Part shown: positions 1 through 9,315 of the stretch, piece by piece | Layout: every line of letters begins with the position of its first letter | Numbering within the stretch: position 1 is the first letter of the stretch | Source of the DNA: Bacteroidota bacterium | GTDB lineage: Bacteria; Bacteroidota; Bacteroidia; Chitinophagales; Saprospiraceae | Direction: 5' to 3' | Length of the DNA: 45,510 bases | Assembly: GCA_003045895.1 (NCBI GenBank) | Contig: PZPC01000039.1 | Location: 1 to 45,510, forward strand | Position numbers and translations under genes: made by a program | The notes under the pieces: model-generated | The model's input: the letters and a program-made list of their open reading frames with translations, nothing else | Databases searched by the model: none | Told to the model about the DNA's origin: nothing

Positions 1-126
1 TTTTGAGCGACACCCGTTGCGAGACAGCTAATTTGCGGGATACGGCTATGGCACCTGGTTGCAGCTGGTCCCGCAGTCACAGACTGCTGTGGATATTCCT
101 TCGTAGACACAGTCTACGAAGAGCGG
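1..126. repeat. Dispersed hairpin repeat, copy 1
   Basis: A 126-bp block that recurs at 281-406 with only a few substitutions. It contains two short perfect hairpins: GCAGTC-aca-GACTGC (73-87) and CTTCGTAGAC/GTCTACGAAG (99-121). The same two hairpins occur in reverse orientation at 31409-31457. Reading frames through it are short and overlap both strands, so it is treated as non-coding. The copy may begin left of the window. Confidence 0.9.
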
Positions 127-161
127 TATTGCACTGCGGCCGGGAGGCCGCCAGATACTTC

Positions 162-217
162 ATCGTAGGCTGGAGCCTACGACGATTTGGATATTGTCGT
201 AGGCTCCAGCCTACGAT
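162..217. repeat. Large perfect inverted repeat between the two repeat copies
   Basis: The arms 162-183 and 196-217 are exact reverse complements (22 bp each, 12-bp spacer), and each arm contains its own smaller palindrome, CGTAGGCT/AGCCTACG. The stem sequence is a variant of the TCGTAGAC/GTCTACGA hairpins in the neighbouring repeats, with paired A-to-G and T-to-C changes. This is probably a member of the same hairpin repeat family; a terminator role is unlikely because no T-run follows. Confidence 0.8.
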
Positions 218-280
218 ACGGTATTATCCGGCCTCCTGGCCGGCATTCTGCTCTGGCCGAATTCGTGAGTAAGATTTACC

Positions 281-406
281 TTTTGAGCGACACCCGTTGC
301 GAGACAGCTAATTTGCGGGATACGGCTATGGCACCCGGTTGCAACTGGTCCCGCAGTCACAGACTGCTGTGGATATTTCTTCGTAGACACAGTCTACGAA
401 GAGCGG
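281..406. repeat. Dispersed hairpin repeat, copy 2
   Basis: Near-identical direct repeat of 1-126, with the same two hairpins (353-367 and 379-401). It lies in the non-coding region ahead of the gene at 632. Confidence 0.9.
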
Positions 407-631
407 GGTTTCCGCCACGCTAAAGCATGGCGAACCATCGGGCACGCTGTTCGGCGTCATTTATGGCGCTGGGCGCAACAGGTGGCCCAGATGGCAATCG
501 GCTTCTTTTCCAAATTTTCCACTTTTATTCCATTGTTTGGCCTTATTTGCTCCCGATGCTTATCTTGCAGGGCAATTAAGTTTTTGTTTGCAACCTACCC
601 TACCCCTGTCATCAGTAAATCAGTTTAAAGA
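407..631. other. Intergenic region upstream of the DUF1080 operon
   Basis: No convincing gene. A 19-bp string (449-467) recurs exactly at 25821-25839 in another repeat-rich intergenic region. The last 100 bases are more AT-rich and presumably hold the promoter of the 632 operon, but no clear TAnnTTTG box stands out; the nearest resemblance is around 578-590. Confidence 0.5.
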
Positions 632-3600
632 ATGACCTACTATCGCCTGGCTGTTGTAGCCGTATTGTTTGCCCTTTTGGGATCTTGCCAGCCACAAGCA
701 CCCACGTTACCGGAGCGCCCACATTCTCCCTGGGTATTCCGCTCCGTGCTCGACGCTACCCCGCGCATGCTGACGGTGGCCCTCCACGACAATCTCTGGG
801 TAGCCTACAGCGCCCAGAATGGCGCCCTGGTCAAGGCCTGGCAGGGCGGGGTGAACTTCGACGGCGCGGTGTACACCACCGTGCACGGCCCCCAGCCGAG
901 TTCCCTGGGCGATATGTGGTTCAAGAACCCCTACCCCGAAGCCTGGCGCCTGGTGCGCAATGGCCAGGAAGAAAAGCCCACCCTCCGCTACTGGGGCCAC
1001 GAATTTAAGCAGGGACAAGTGTGGATCAAATACGAATTGCAGTTGGCCGCTGGCCCGGGCATTATGATCGAAGAGCGGCCGGAATACCACACCAACGAAT
1101 TTAAGCAGACCAGCCTGGAACGCACCTTCCAGGTTACGGGCGTACCCGCCGGTGCACAACTGCAACTCCAGGTGCAGTACCAGAGCTTGCCGACCGTCGG
1201 CAGCCTCCACACCAACGGTACGTGGGTGAGCCAGACCACCACCCAACTGGGAACCGAAAAGCTCAGCAACCTGCAGGTGGACGGGGTGCTGGAAATGAAC
1301 CCCACGGAACCCACCACGCTCACCGCCTTGTTTACGGCAGCGCCAACCCTGGAAAACGACAACAAGGTCGTGGGTGCCGAAGACGAAGCGCAGCGCCCAC
1401 TGGGCTACCGCCTCATTGCCCGCAGCGACTGCCGCAGTTGCCACAACACCTACCTGCAAACCATCGGGCCCGCCTACACCGACGTAGCAAAGCGCTACCT
1501 GAACAACGAGGAGAATGTCGCCATGCTGGTCAGCAAAGTGTTGGCAGGCGGGGCCGGCAACTGGGGAGAAGCAGCCATGACCCCGCATCCCGACCTGCCG
1601 CCCGCCCAGGCCCAGGCCATGGTGCAGTACATCATGTCGCTCGACGAAGAAGAGGAGTCGCGCCTGGCAGCTATCCAAACCGACGAAGGCGTGGACCTGG
1701 CAGCAGCCCTGCCCGGCGCCCAGGTCGACGAGGCCGACTTTCTGCCCGGCGCCGTGGTGCGTGCCTACGGCATTAGCCCTCGGGTGAGGTCGCTGAATGA
1801 CATCCCCTTTGGCCGCGATTTCCTCTTCGAAGGCATCATCCCCCACATTGAATTTTACGCCTCCGACTTTGGCAAACTCGAAGAACACTTCGCCCTGGAG
1901 GTAAAGGGCTACCTGCGCATTCCCAAAACCAACAATTACACCTTCCGCCTCACCAGCGACGACGGCTCGCGGATGTTCATCGACGACCAGCTCGTCATCG
2001 ACAATGACGGGGAGCACGGCGACATTTCCATTGATGGCGAATTGGTGCTCGCCGAAGGTTACCACCCCGTGCGGATGCTGTTTTTTCAGGGGCTGGGGGG
2101 ACGCACTTTCCGCCTCAACTGGCGTTCTTTTGATACCAAAACCTTCGAAGTCGTTCCCTCGTCGGTACTCATGCACCGCCGGCAAGACCAGCCTGAAATG
2201 GCCAGTTCGGCGCTTTCCAAAGAAAGCATTATCCCCGGCGACGGGGCTGCCCTGGCTGGCGTTCACCCCAGCTATACCCTGAGCCAGGCCCGGCCCGACG
2301 GCTTTGCCCCCAAAGTTGGCGGGATGGACTTCTTGCCCGACGGCCGCCTGGTCATCAGCACCTGGGATGCCGACGGCAGTGTCTACATCGTTTCCGGGGT
2401 GAGCACCGGTGATCCCGCACAGATGAGTTATGAGCGCATTGCCAGCGGGCTGGCCGAGCCCCTGGGGCTGAAAGTCGTCGACGGCGAAATTTACGTCCTG
2501 CAAAAGCAGGAACTCACCCAACTCATCGACCACGATGGCGACGGACAGACCGACGAATACAAGACCATCAGCAACGACTGGCTGACCTCGGCCAACTTCC
2601 ACGAGTTCGCTTTTGGCCTGGCCTACCAGGCACCCTATTTCTACGCGGCCCTGGCTACCGACATCTTGCCCGGTGGCGCCAGCGGCCCCAACCAACCCCT
2701 GGACCGGGGTAAGGCCATCAAGATCCACCGCGAGAGCGGTAAAATGGAGATTGTCGCGTCGGGCCTGCGCACGCCCAACGGCGTAGGCATTGGGGTCGAC
2801 AACCAAATATTCATTGCCGACAACCAGGGCGACTGGCTGCCGGCCTGCAAGATCCTGCACGTCACCCAGGGTGCCTTCTTCGGTTCGCGGTCGGTCGATT
2901 CGGCGCGCGTAGCCAACCTGCCCATGAAGCCGCCCGTGGTGTGGTTGCCACAAGACGAGATCGGCAATTCGGCCAGCACCCCTTCCTACCTCAACGATGG
3001 CCCCTACAAAGGGCAGATGATCCACGGGGAAGTGACCCACGGTGGGGTCAAACGGGTTTTTGTAGAAAAAATAGCTGGCGAATACCAGGGCTGCGTCTTC
3101 CGCTTTACCCAGGGCCTGGAAGCCGGGGTGAACCGCCTGGTGTGGGGCCCCGACGGCGCCCTCTACGTGGGCGGCATCGGCTCTACCGGCAACTGGCAGC
3201 ACAGCGGCAAGCTGTGGTACGGCCTCCAACGGTTGAAATACAATGGGCAACCGACCTTCGAAATGCTGGCCGTGCGGGCCCGCACCAACGGCGTCGAGAT
3301 CGAACTGACCCAACCCCTGGATCCCGCCTTCGGCAGCGATCCGGCCGACTACAACGTGCGCCAGTGGTATTACCTGCCCACCCACAACTACGGCGGCCCC
3401 AAGCTCGACGACCACCCCATGCCGGTACAAAGCGTCCACATTTCCAACGACCGCAAACGCATCTTCCTCGAACTGAACGGCCTGCTGCCCGAGCACGTGA
3501 TCTACCTGCGCCTGCCCCATTACTGGACCAGCACGGACCGGCAGGCCCTCTGGACGACCGAAGCCTGGTATACCCTGAACCACATTCCGACGGAGACCAA

Positions 3601-4291
3601 GGGCTTCCAGAATCCGGCCACCCCACCGCCACCGCCCAATCGCCTGACCAAAGCGGAGCAGGACCAGGGCTGGCAGTTGCTCTTCGACGGGCAAACCACC
3701 AGGGGCTGGCACAACTTTGGCAAAACCACCACGGGTGCCGGTTGGAAAATTGAGGACGACGCCCTGGTGCTCGACTCCGCTGCCGGGGCCGGTGGCGACC
3801 TGGTTTCCGACCAGTCGTACGAAAACTTCGAGTTGCAGCTCGAATGGAAAATTTCTGCCTGCGGCAACAGCGGGATTATGTTCAACGTCGTCGAGTCGAA
3901 AGCCTACACCTACCCCTGGGAAACCGGGCCCGAAATACAGGTACTGGACAACACCTGCCACCCCGACGCCGCCGTGGAGAAACACCGGGCTGGCGACCTG
4001 TTCGATCTGATCACGGCTTCGCCGGCTACCAGCCGGCCAGCCGGCGAGTGGAACCGCGTGCGGCTGGCCAGCAACAATGGCCACCTCGAGATTTGGCTCA
4101 ATGGCCACAAAACCGTGGAAACCGACCTGTTTACTTCGGCCTGGCAAAAGCTGATCGCGGGCAGCAAATTCAAAGACATGGCTGGCTTTGGCCAGGCACG
4201 CCAGGGCCGCCTGTCTCTGCAAGATCACGGCGACCGGGTGTGGTTCAGGAATATCAAGATTCGAAAACTGGACGCCCAAAAGAGCCTTTAA
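632..4291 (+). CDS. Multidomain lipoprotein: cytochrome c, PA14, beta-propeller and C-terminal DUF1080
   Basis: Predicted 1219-residue surface or periplasmic lipoprotein; the lipobox LLGSC places the lipidated cysteine at residue 19. After an N-terminal region of about 230 residues there is a class I cytochrome c-like domain with a single haem site CRSCH (residues 267-271) and a possible axial Met316. A PA14-like carbohydrate-binding domain follows (about 395-510, with SDDGSRMFIDD), then a sorbosone-dehydrogenase/NHL-like beta-propeller (about 550-890). The C-terminus (about 1010-1215) is a DUF1080 domain (LFDGQTTRGW start, WFRNIKIRKL end), a fold shared by 3-keto-disaccharide hydrolases and GH16-like proteins. 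The next gene is a second DUF1080 protein 84 bp downstream, then an MFS transporter, suggesting one operon for oxidised-sugar processing. The precise substrate is unknown. The domain calls come from recognised motifs; the pathway is inference. Confidence 0.85.
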   Translation: MTYYRLAVVAVLFALLGSCQPQAPTLPERPHSPWVFRSVLDATPRMLTVALHDNLWVAYSAQNGALVKAWQGGVNFDGAVYTTVHGPQPSSLGDMWFKNPYPEAWRLVRNGQEEKPTLRYWGHEFKQGQVWIKYELQLAAGPGIMIEERPEYHTNEFKQTSLERTFQVTGVPAGAQLQLQVQYQSLPTVGSLHTNGTWVSQTTTQLGTEKLSNLQVDGVLEMNPTEPTTLTALFTAAPTLENDNKVVGAEDEAQRPLGYRLIARSDCRSCHNTYLQTIGPAYTDVAKRYLNNEENVAMLVSKVLAGGAGNWGEAAMTPHPDLPPAQAQAMVQYIMSLDEEEESRLAAIQTDEGVDLAAALPGAQVDEADFLPGAVVRAYGISPRVRSLNDIPFGRDFLFEGIIPHIEFYASDFGKLEEHFALEVKGYLRIPKTNNYTFRLTSDDGSRMFIDDQLVIDNDGEHGDISIDGELVLAEGYHPVRMLFFQGLGGRTFRLNWRSFDTKTFEVVPSSVLMHRRQDQPEMASSALSKESIIPGDGAALAGVHPSYTLSQARPDGFAPKVGGMDFLPDGRLVISTWDADGSVYIVSGVSTGDPAQMSYERIASGLAEPLGLKVVDGEIYVLQKQELTQLIDHDGDGQTDEYKTISNDWLTSANFHEFAFGLAYQAPYFYAALATDILPGGASGPNQPLDRGKAIKIHRESGKMEIVASGLRTPNGVGIGVDNQIFIADNQGDWLPACKILHVTQGAFFGSRSVDSARVANLPMKPPVVWLPQDEIGNSASTPSYLNDGPYKGQMIHGEVTHGGVKRVFVEKIAGEYQGCVFRFTQGLEAGVNRLVWGPDGALYVGGIGSTGNWQHSGKLWYGLQRLKYNGQPTFEMLAVRARTNGVEIELTQPLDPAFGSDPADYNVRQWYYLPTHNYGGPKLDDHPMPVQSVHISNDRKRIFLELNGLLPEHVIYLRLPHYWTSTDRQALWTTEAWYTLNHIPTETKGFQNPATPPPPPNRLTKAEQDQGWQLLFDGQTTRGWHNFGKTTTGAGWKIEDDALVLDSAAGAGGDLVSDQSYENFELQLEWKISACGNSGIMFNVVESKAYTYPWETGPEIQVLDNTCHPDAAVEKHRAGDLFDLITASPATSRPAGEWNRVRLASNNGHLEIWLNGHKTVETDLFTSAWQKLIAGSKFKDMAGFGQARQGRLSLQDHGDRVWFRNIKIRKLDAQKSL

Positions 4292-4375
4292 CCGCAGACC
4301 GGCTGCACCGGGGCGCCTGTTTTTGCCCCATCACTTTTTCGTACAAACACCCATTCATCACCAAAAAATAGGTTT

Positions 4376-5203
4376 ATGAAATTCAGCTATTCTCCTTCTC
4401 TTCCCCAGCTGGCGCTGGCAGTCACCCTGGCGCTGGTGCTGGGCGGCGGCGCTTGTTCTTCCAACAACCAGACCGACGCAGCTGCCGACGCCACGCAGGA
4501 AGAAGTGCTGCCGCCAGCAGACAACACCCTTAGTGCAGCCGAAAGCGCCGACGGCTGGAAACTGCTCTTCGATGGCCAAACCACCAAAGGCTGGCGCAAT
4601 TACCTCCGGGATACCATCGGGGCAAGCTGGATCGTAGAAGATGGTTCTCTTACGTTGAATTCGACCAAGCAAGAAGACTGGCATTGGTTGGCACCGCACG
4701 GGGGAGATATCGTGAGCGACCAGCAGTTTGGCAACTTTGAGCTGCAACTGGAGTGGAAAATTTCCGATTGTGGCAACAGCGGCATCATTTTCCTGGTGGT
4801 GGAAGACGAAAAATACACCGACATCTGGCGCACCGGACCGGAGATGCAAATCCTCGACAATGTCTGCCACCCCGACCGGGTATACCCTACCCACCGGGCC
4901 GGCTCCCTGTACGACCTGATCCAGGCACAACCCGAGACCGTAAAACCCGCCGGGGAGTGGAATCTGGCCCGCATCGTCCTGAACCAGGGACATTTGGAAT
5001 ACTATCTAAATGAAACGAAAGTAGTAGAAACCCAGCTCGGCACCCCCGCCTGGGACGAGCTGGTGGCCAAGAGCAAATTTGGCAACAAAACCCATACTGA
5101 CTATTCCCCCGACTACGGCAAAGCGCAGCGCGGGCATATTGCCCTGCAGGACCACAAAGACAGCAAGGTGTGGTTTCGGAACATCAAAATTCGCGAATTG
5201 TAA
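4376..5203 (+). CDS. DUF1080 (3-keto-disaccharide hydrolase-like) lipoprotein
   Basis: A 275-residue lipoprotein (lipobox GGGAC, Cys27) consisting mainly of one DUF1080 domain from about residue 60 (LLFDGQTTKGW) to the C-terminus (VWFRNIKIREL). It closely parallels the C-terminal domain of the preceding protein: shared strings include NFELQLEWKIS, CGNSGI, a TGPE..LDN.CHPD segment and HRAG.L.DLI, so the two arose by duplication. Characterised Bacteroidota members of this family hydrolyse 3-keto-glycosides in the periplasm. The gene sits 84 bp after the previous gene and 12 bp before the MFS gene, which supports co-transcription. The substrate cannot be read from sequence. Confidence 0.88.
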   Translation: MKFSYSPSLPQLALAVTLALVLGGGACSSNNQTDAAADATQEEVLPPADNTLSAAESADGWKLLFDGQTTKGWRNYLRDTIGASWIVEDGSLTLNSTKQEDWHWLAPHGGDIVSDQQFGNFELQLEWKISDCGNSGIIFLVVEDEKYTDIWRTGPEMQILDNVCHPDRVYPTHRAGSLYDLIQAQPETVKPAGEWNLARIVLNQGHLEYYLNETKVVETQLGTPAWDELVAKSKFGNKTHTDYSPDYGKAQRGHIALQDHKDSKVWFRNIKIREL

Positions 5204-5215
5204 ATCCCCTCCTTT

Positions 5216-6412
5216 ATGACTACTAAAGTTAATGTTCAATTATCGGCCATGATGTTCCTGGAGTTTTTCATCTGGGGAGCCTGGTTCGTGACCATGGGTA
5301 CCTTCCTGGGTGGCCAGCTCAAAGCTTCGGATATAGAGGTGGGGTTGGCGTACCAGACCCAATCGGTAGGTGCCATCATTGCGCCCTTCGTGATCGGCCT
5401 TATTGCCGACCGCTTTTTTCCGGCCCAGCGTATTTTGGGGGTCCTGCACCTGCTGGGCGGCTTTTTGCTGTGGCAAGCTTCCCTGGCGGTGGGCTTCAGC
5501 AATTTCTACGGCTACATCCTACCCTACATGATCCTCTACATGCCGACGTTGGCGTTGGTCAACTCCATTTCTTTCCGCCAAATGCAGAATCCCGAAAAGG
5601 AATTTGCCCAGGTGCGGGTGCTGGGTACCATCGGTTGGATCGTAGCCGGTTTGCTGATCGGTTACTTCAACTGGGAACAAGCCAACACCCTGTCCCTCAC
5701 CTTCCAGATGGCGGCTATTGCCTCCTTGTTGCTGGGTATCTTCAGCTTTTTTCTGCCCCATACGCCACCACCCAAACCCCGCACCGAAAAAGTAAGCACC
5801 CGCGAATTGCTGGGTCTCGATGCCCTGAGCTTGCTCAAAGACCGTTCCTTTTTGGTCTTCTTTGTGGCTTCGGTGCTCATCTGCATTCCGCTGGCTTTTT
5901 ATTACAATTTCACGAATCCGTTCCTCAATGAGATCGGTGTCGCGCGGGCCGCGGCCAAGATGACCCTCGGCCAGGCTTCGGAGGTGTTGTTCATGTTGCT
6001 CATGCCCTTCTTTTTCGTGCGGTTGGGGGTCAAGAAGATGCTCCTCGTGGGGATGATCTGCTGGGCGCTGCGCTATGTCCTTTTCGCGCTGGGCGATGCC
6101 GATGGCCGGGGTTGGATGCTGATCCTGGGTATTGCCCTGCACGGCATTTGCTACGACTTCTTTTTTGTCACCGGGCAGATCTACACCGACAAGCAGGCGG
6201 GCGAGCGTTTCAAAAGCGCGGCGCAGGGGCTCATCACCCTGGCTACCTACGGAGCGGGAATGTTCATCGGCTCGTTGGCTTCGGGCTACATTGTCAATGC
6301 CTACACCACGGCAGCCGGGCACGACTGGCAGACCATCTGGCTGATTCCGGCGGCCTTTGCCGGAGCGATCATCCTGCTGTTTTCCGTAGCCTTTAAAGAC
6401 CAGCAAACGTAA
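5216..6412 (+). CDS. MFS transporter, nucleoside:H+ symporter-like
   Basis: A 398-residue polytopic inner-membrane protein with about 12 hydrophobic segments. The N-terminus (MMFLEFFIWGAWFVTMGTF) and the loop GLIADRFFPAQR after the first helices are characteristic of the nucleoside:H+ symporter branch of the MFS, which in Bacteroidota often lies beside DUF1080, oxidoreductase and sugar-isomerase genes. Here it starts 12 bp after the second DUF1080 gene and most likely imports the product released by the two hydrolases. Actual transport of nucleosides is not implied; a modified sugar is at least as likely from context. Confidence 0.85.
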   Translation: MTTKVNVQLSAMMFLEFFIWGAWFVTMGTFLGGQLKASDIEVGLAYQTQSVGAIIAPFVIGLIADRFFPAQRILGVLHLLGGFLLWQASLAVGFSNFYGYILPYMILYMPTLALVNSISFRQMQNPEKEFAQVRVLGTIGWIVAGLLIGYFNWEQANTLSLTFQMAAIASLLLGIFSFFLPHTPPPKPRTEKVSTRELLGLDALSLLKDRSFLVFFVASVLICIPLAFYYNFTNPFLNEIGVARAAAKMTLGQASEVLFMLLMPFFFVRLGVKKMLLVGMICWALRYVLFALGDADGRGWMLILGIALHGICYDFFFVTGQIYTDKQAGERFKSAAQGLITLATYGAGMFIGSLASGYIVNAYTTAAGHDWQTIWLIPAAFAGAIILLFSVAFKDQQT

Positions 6413-6424
6413 TACCACCAAGCG

Positions 6425-8575
6425 ATGTCCCAAAAAATACTGCTCCTCCTGATCGGTTTGTCCGGCGTGTGGTACACGGGCCTGGCACAAGAATCTTTCA
6501 GTTGTCAGGGGCAGTATTTTTTAAGCCTTTCGGCCGAAGTAGGCAGTCCATCCGGGCTGTTCCTGGTGAGTATCGATCCCGTTTCCGGGAATACGATTTT
6601 CACGCCCATTGCTACCTCGGTGGGTGCTACCATGAATGCGATTGGGTACCGAAAGACAGATAATTTTATTTACGGGGTCAACCCCAATCCAAATTTGTTG
6701 CGCCTCTACCGGGTAGGAGCTGACGGCGTGGCGGTCGATCTGGGCGTTCCCCAGGGCATTAACCTGACCAGTAACTCCTACTACGCGGGAGATATTACCC
6801 CCGACGGAAACTACCTTATCCTGCTGGGGCAATCGAACGCCAATTCGAACGGCATACTGGCGGCCGTAGACCTGAACGCCCCCAACTACCAGGTCACCAA
6901 CGTGTCCCTGCAAAGTATTTACGGCGGCATTTTCGATATCGCCTTCGACCCGCTTTCCGGCGAACTGTTTGGGTTTAGTACGGAAGCGGCCCGGCTGGTG
7001 AAGATCAACACCACCACCGGGATAGTCAGCAGCGACTATCCTCCCCAGCCCCAGGTCAACCAGATCGGAGCCTTGTTTTTCACGGCGGAAGGCAGGCTGT
7101 TCGGTTACGGCACCATCAATGGGCAAAATACCCTGGTGGAGATCAACCTGACCACGGGGCTCCTCACCGCCGTAGCCAGCGGCCCGCCTTCGGGTGGTGA
7201 AGACGGCTGCAGCTGCCCGTACAATGTGTCGCTGGAGAAAACCGTTTCGACGGCTACCACCCTCCCCTGCACCGAAGTGGTGTATACCTTTGTGGTCAAC
7301 AACAGTTCCGGTTTACTCCTGACGGGGCTGGAACTGCGGGATTTGATGCCCGCGGATTTCACGGTCCTGGCGGTGCTGCGCAACCCTTACCGGGGGCAGA
7401 CCACCCTGGCAGGATCCCAGTTTTCCCTTACGGGACTGATGGTACCCCCAGGAAAAGACACCATTCAGGTTTTAGTGGAGATCGGTGAAAACGCCAACGG
7501 GTACTACGAAAACCAGGCCCTGCTACAGGGATTGCCCACCAGTTTGGGGGAGGTTGTCGCTTCGGACAACCCCTTCACGCTCCAGGCTACCGACAGCACC
7601 CCGCTGTGGGTGGCTCCCCTGGATCTCACTTTTATTGCGGAAGCTTATACCCTTTGTCCGGGTGACCGACTGGTTCTTGATGCCAGCCTGTACGGGGTCA
7701 ACTACCAGTGGGAAGATGGCTCAGAGGAGCCGGTGCGTACCATTGCCGAGGCGGGGAATTACGCGGTGACCGTCACTTCTGGCTGTGACCAGGTAGTGGC
7801 GGATTTTACCGTCACCGTCGGTATCCAGGAAACCCACCAGGAAGAGGTGCTGTTCCTCTGCGAAAGCCAACCAACCCAGGTAGACGTCAGCAGATTCGGC
7901 GCACAGTACTGGTGGGAAAATGGTACGGAAAGTCCTTTGCGTATTTTTACCGAAACCGGCACCTACAGTGTCTCCATTACGAGCCGCTGCTTCCACAACA
8001 CCATTGATTACACCGTGCAAACGAATGGTTATTACGTCAATATCCTGCCCGACACGCTTACCATTGAGTTGGGCGAAACGGTCCTTCTGCCCGCCAGCTA
8101 CTGGACCAACGATACTACGGTGAGCCTGGCCTGGCTCGATCCTTTGGGCAACAGCCTGAGTTGTGCCGATTGTCTTACCCCGGTGGCTTACCCTACTGCG
8201 GACGTGGTTTACACCCTGCTCCTGACCACTACCGACGGGTGCCAGTACCAGGACCAGGTGCAGGTGCAGGTGACCAAAGACCGCTCCGTATACGTCCCAA
8301 ATGTTTTCAGCCCCAATGGCGATGGGATCAACGACTATTTTTTTGTGCAGTGCCGGCGCAACGACGTCATCGTCCGGAAGATGGCTATTTTCGACCGTTG
8401 GGGCGGCCAGATTTACGCCGCAGAAAACTTGCCGGTGAACCAGGCCACGGCGGGCTGGGCGGGCACCTTGGGCACAGACACCGCCCCTCCTGGCGTATAC
8501 GTTTACTGCCTGGAATTGGCATTCCTGGATGGTTTTGTGTGGATTGGAAGTGGCGACCTAGCGGTTATTCGTTGA
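6425..8575 (+). CDS. Secreted surface protein with type IX (type B, CHU_C) sorting domain
   Basis: A 716-residue exported protein: N-terminal signal peptide ending near GLAQ, then a repeat-rich region of about 240 residues resembling a beta-propeller. A DUF11-like domain follows (about 275-390, with KTVSTATTLPCTEVVYTF), then two similar Ig-like repeats (each with YxWEdGsEsPlR at about 420 and 500). The C-terminal gliding-motility/CHU_C domain begins YVPNVFSPNGDGIND and contains FDRWGGQIY; it is the type B signal for the type IX secretion system. It begins 12 bp after the MFS gene, so it may be read through from that operon, although nothing in its domains ties it to sugar metabolism. Adhesin or matrix functions are possible but unproven. 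Confidence 0.88.
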   Translation: MSQKILLLLIGLSGVWYTGLAQESFSCQGQYFLSLSAEVGSPSGLFLVSIDPVSGNTIFTPIATSVGATMNAIGYRKTDNFIYGVNPNPNLLRLYRVGADGVAVDLGVPQGINLTSNSYYAGDITPDGNYLILLGQSNANSNGILAAVDLNAPNYQVTNVSLQSIYGGIFDIAFDPLSGELFGFSTEAARLVKINTTTGIVSSDYPPQPQVNQIGALFFTAEGRLFGYGTINGQNTLVEINLTTGLLTAVASGPPSGGEDGCSCPYNVSLEKTVSTATTLPCTEVVYTFVVNNSSGLLLTGLELRDLMPADFTVLAVLRNPYRGQTTLAGSQFSLTGLMVPPGKDTIQVLVEIGENANGYYENQALLQGLPTSLGEVVASDNPFTLQATDSTPLWVAPLDLTFIAEAYTLCPGDRLVLDASLYGVNYQWEDGSEEPVRTIAEAGNYAVTVTSGCDQVVADFTVTVGIQETHQEEVLFLCESQPTQVDVSRFGAQYWWENGTESPLRIFTETGTYSVSITSRCFHNTIDYTVQTNGYYVNILPDTLTIELGETVLLPASYWTNDTTVSLAWLDPLGNSLSCADCLTPVAYPTADVVYTLLLTTTDGCQYQDQVQVQVTKDRSVYVPNVFSPNGDGINDYFFVQCRRNDVIVRKMAIFDRWGGQIYAAENLPVNQATAGWAGTLGTDTAPPGVYVYCLELAFLDGFVWIGSGDLAVIR

Positions 8576-8648
8576 GCGCAGATGATGGGGGCCGCAGCAT
8601 TGTCCCCAAAAAATAGCTAGAACCGGCAAGTAATTAAGCACTTTCACC

Positions 8649-8656
8649 TATCTTTG
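8649..8656 (+). promoter_or_regulatory. -7 box of efp promoter
   Basis: TATCTTTG fits the Bacteroidota -7 consensus TAnnTTTG. It would start transcription about 40 nt upstream of the efp start codon. No convincing -33 TTG was found at the expected distance. Confidence 0.45.
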
Positions 8657-8703
8657 CCCGGCTTTTTAAATCAGTGTCCTAACCACTACAACTTTTTTGC
8701 ACG

Positions 8704-9270
8704 ATGGCAACAACTTCTGATATTCGCAACGGGATGTGTATCGAGTTCAGCAATGATATCTTTACCATTGTAGAATTCCAGCACGTGAAGCCGGGCAAAG
8801 GCGCTGCTTTTGTTCGCACCAAGATCAAAAGTCTGACGACCGGACGGGTCCTGGACAATACCTTCTCTGCTGGCCACCGGGTGGATGAAGTACGGGTAGA
8901 ACGGCGTAAATTCCAGTACCTCTACAACGATGACATGGGTTATCACTTCATGAACACCGAAACGTACGACCAGCTGGCCCTACCGGAAGCCCTCATTGAC
9001 CGGACCGATCTGCTCAAGGAAGGAATGGAAGTTGAAGTGCTTTACCACGCCGAAAAGGATACCCCACTCACCATGGAAATGCCTTCGTTCGTCATCATGG
9101 AAATCACCTACACCGAACCGGGCCTGAAAGGTGACACCGCTACCAATACCATGAAACCTGCCACCGTAGAAAGTGGCGCAGAGATAAAAGTCCCTCTTTT
9201 TGTGAACCAGGGTGATATCATCAAGATCGATACCCGTACTGGTGCTTACATTGAGCGAGTTAAGTCTTAA
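8704..9270 (+). CDS. efp: Translation elongation factor P
   Basis: A 188-residue protein of typical EF-P length. EF-P binds between the P and E sites of ribosomes stalled on polyproline stretches and promotes peptide bond formation. The KOW-like domain I carries the loop [10 protein letters not shown] with the conserved lysine at residue 32, the position that is post-translationally modified in many bacteria. The central and C-terminal OB domains follow, ending in [10 protein letters not shown], the characteristic EF-P C-terminus. It lies 83 bp upstream of accB, and efp-accB-accC is a common order in Bacteroidota. No modification enzyme (EpmA, EarP or YmfI type) is in the window. Confidence 0.97.
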   Translation: MATTSDIRNGMCIEFSNDIFTIVEFQHVKPGKGAAFVRTKIKSLTTGRVLDNTFSAGHRVDEVRVERRKFQYLYNDDMGYHFMNTETYDQLALPEALIDRTDLLKEGMEVEVLYHAEKDTPLTMEMPSFVIMEITYTEPGLKGDTATNTMKPATVESGAEIKVPLFVNQGDIIKIDTRTGAYIERVKS

Positions 9271-9315
9271 TAATCCTATTCTGTAATTGCCCTAGTCTTC
9301 TCCGTGTGGCTTTTA

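Noticed and set aside
49-63. TGGCAC...TTGCA in the repeat (also at 329-343), sigma-54-like
   Set aside because: The GG-to-GC distance is 11 nt, one short of the strict -24/-12 spacing, and the sites lie in repeats with no gene at the right distance.
707-4279. 1190-codon open frame on the - strand opposite the first gene
   Set aside because: Antisense shadow of a GC-rich gene; no domain motifs, whereas the + strand frame has lipobox, haem site, PA14 and DUF1080.
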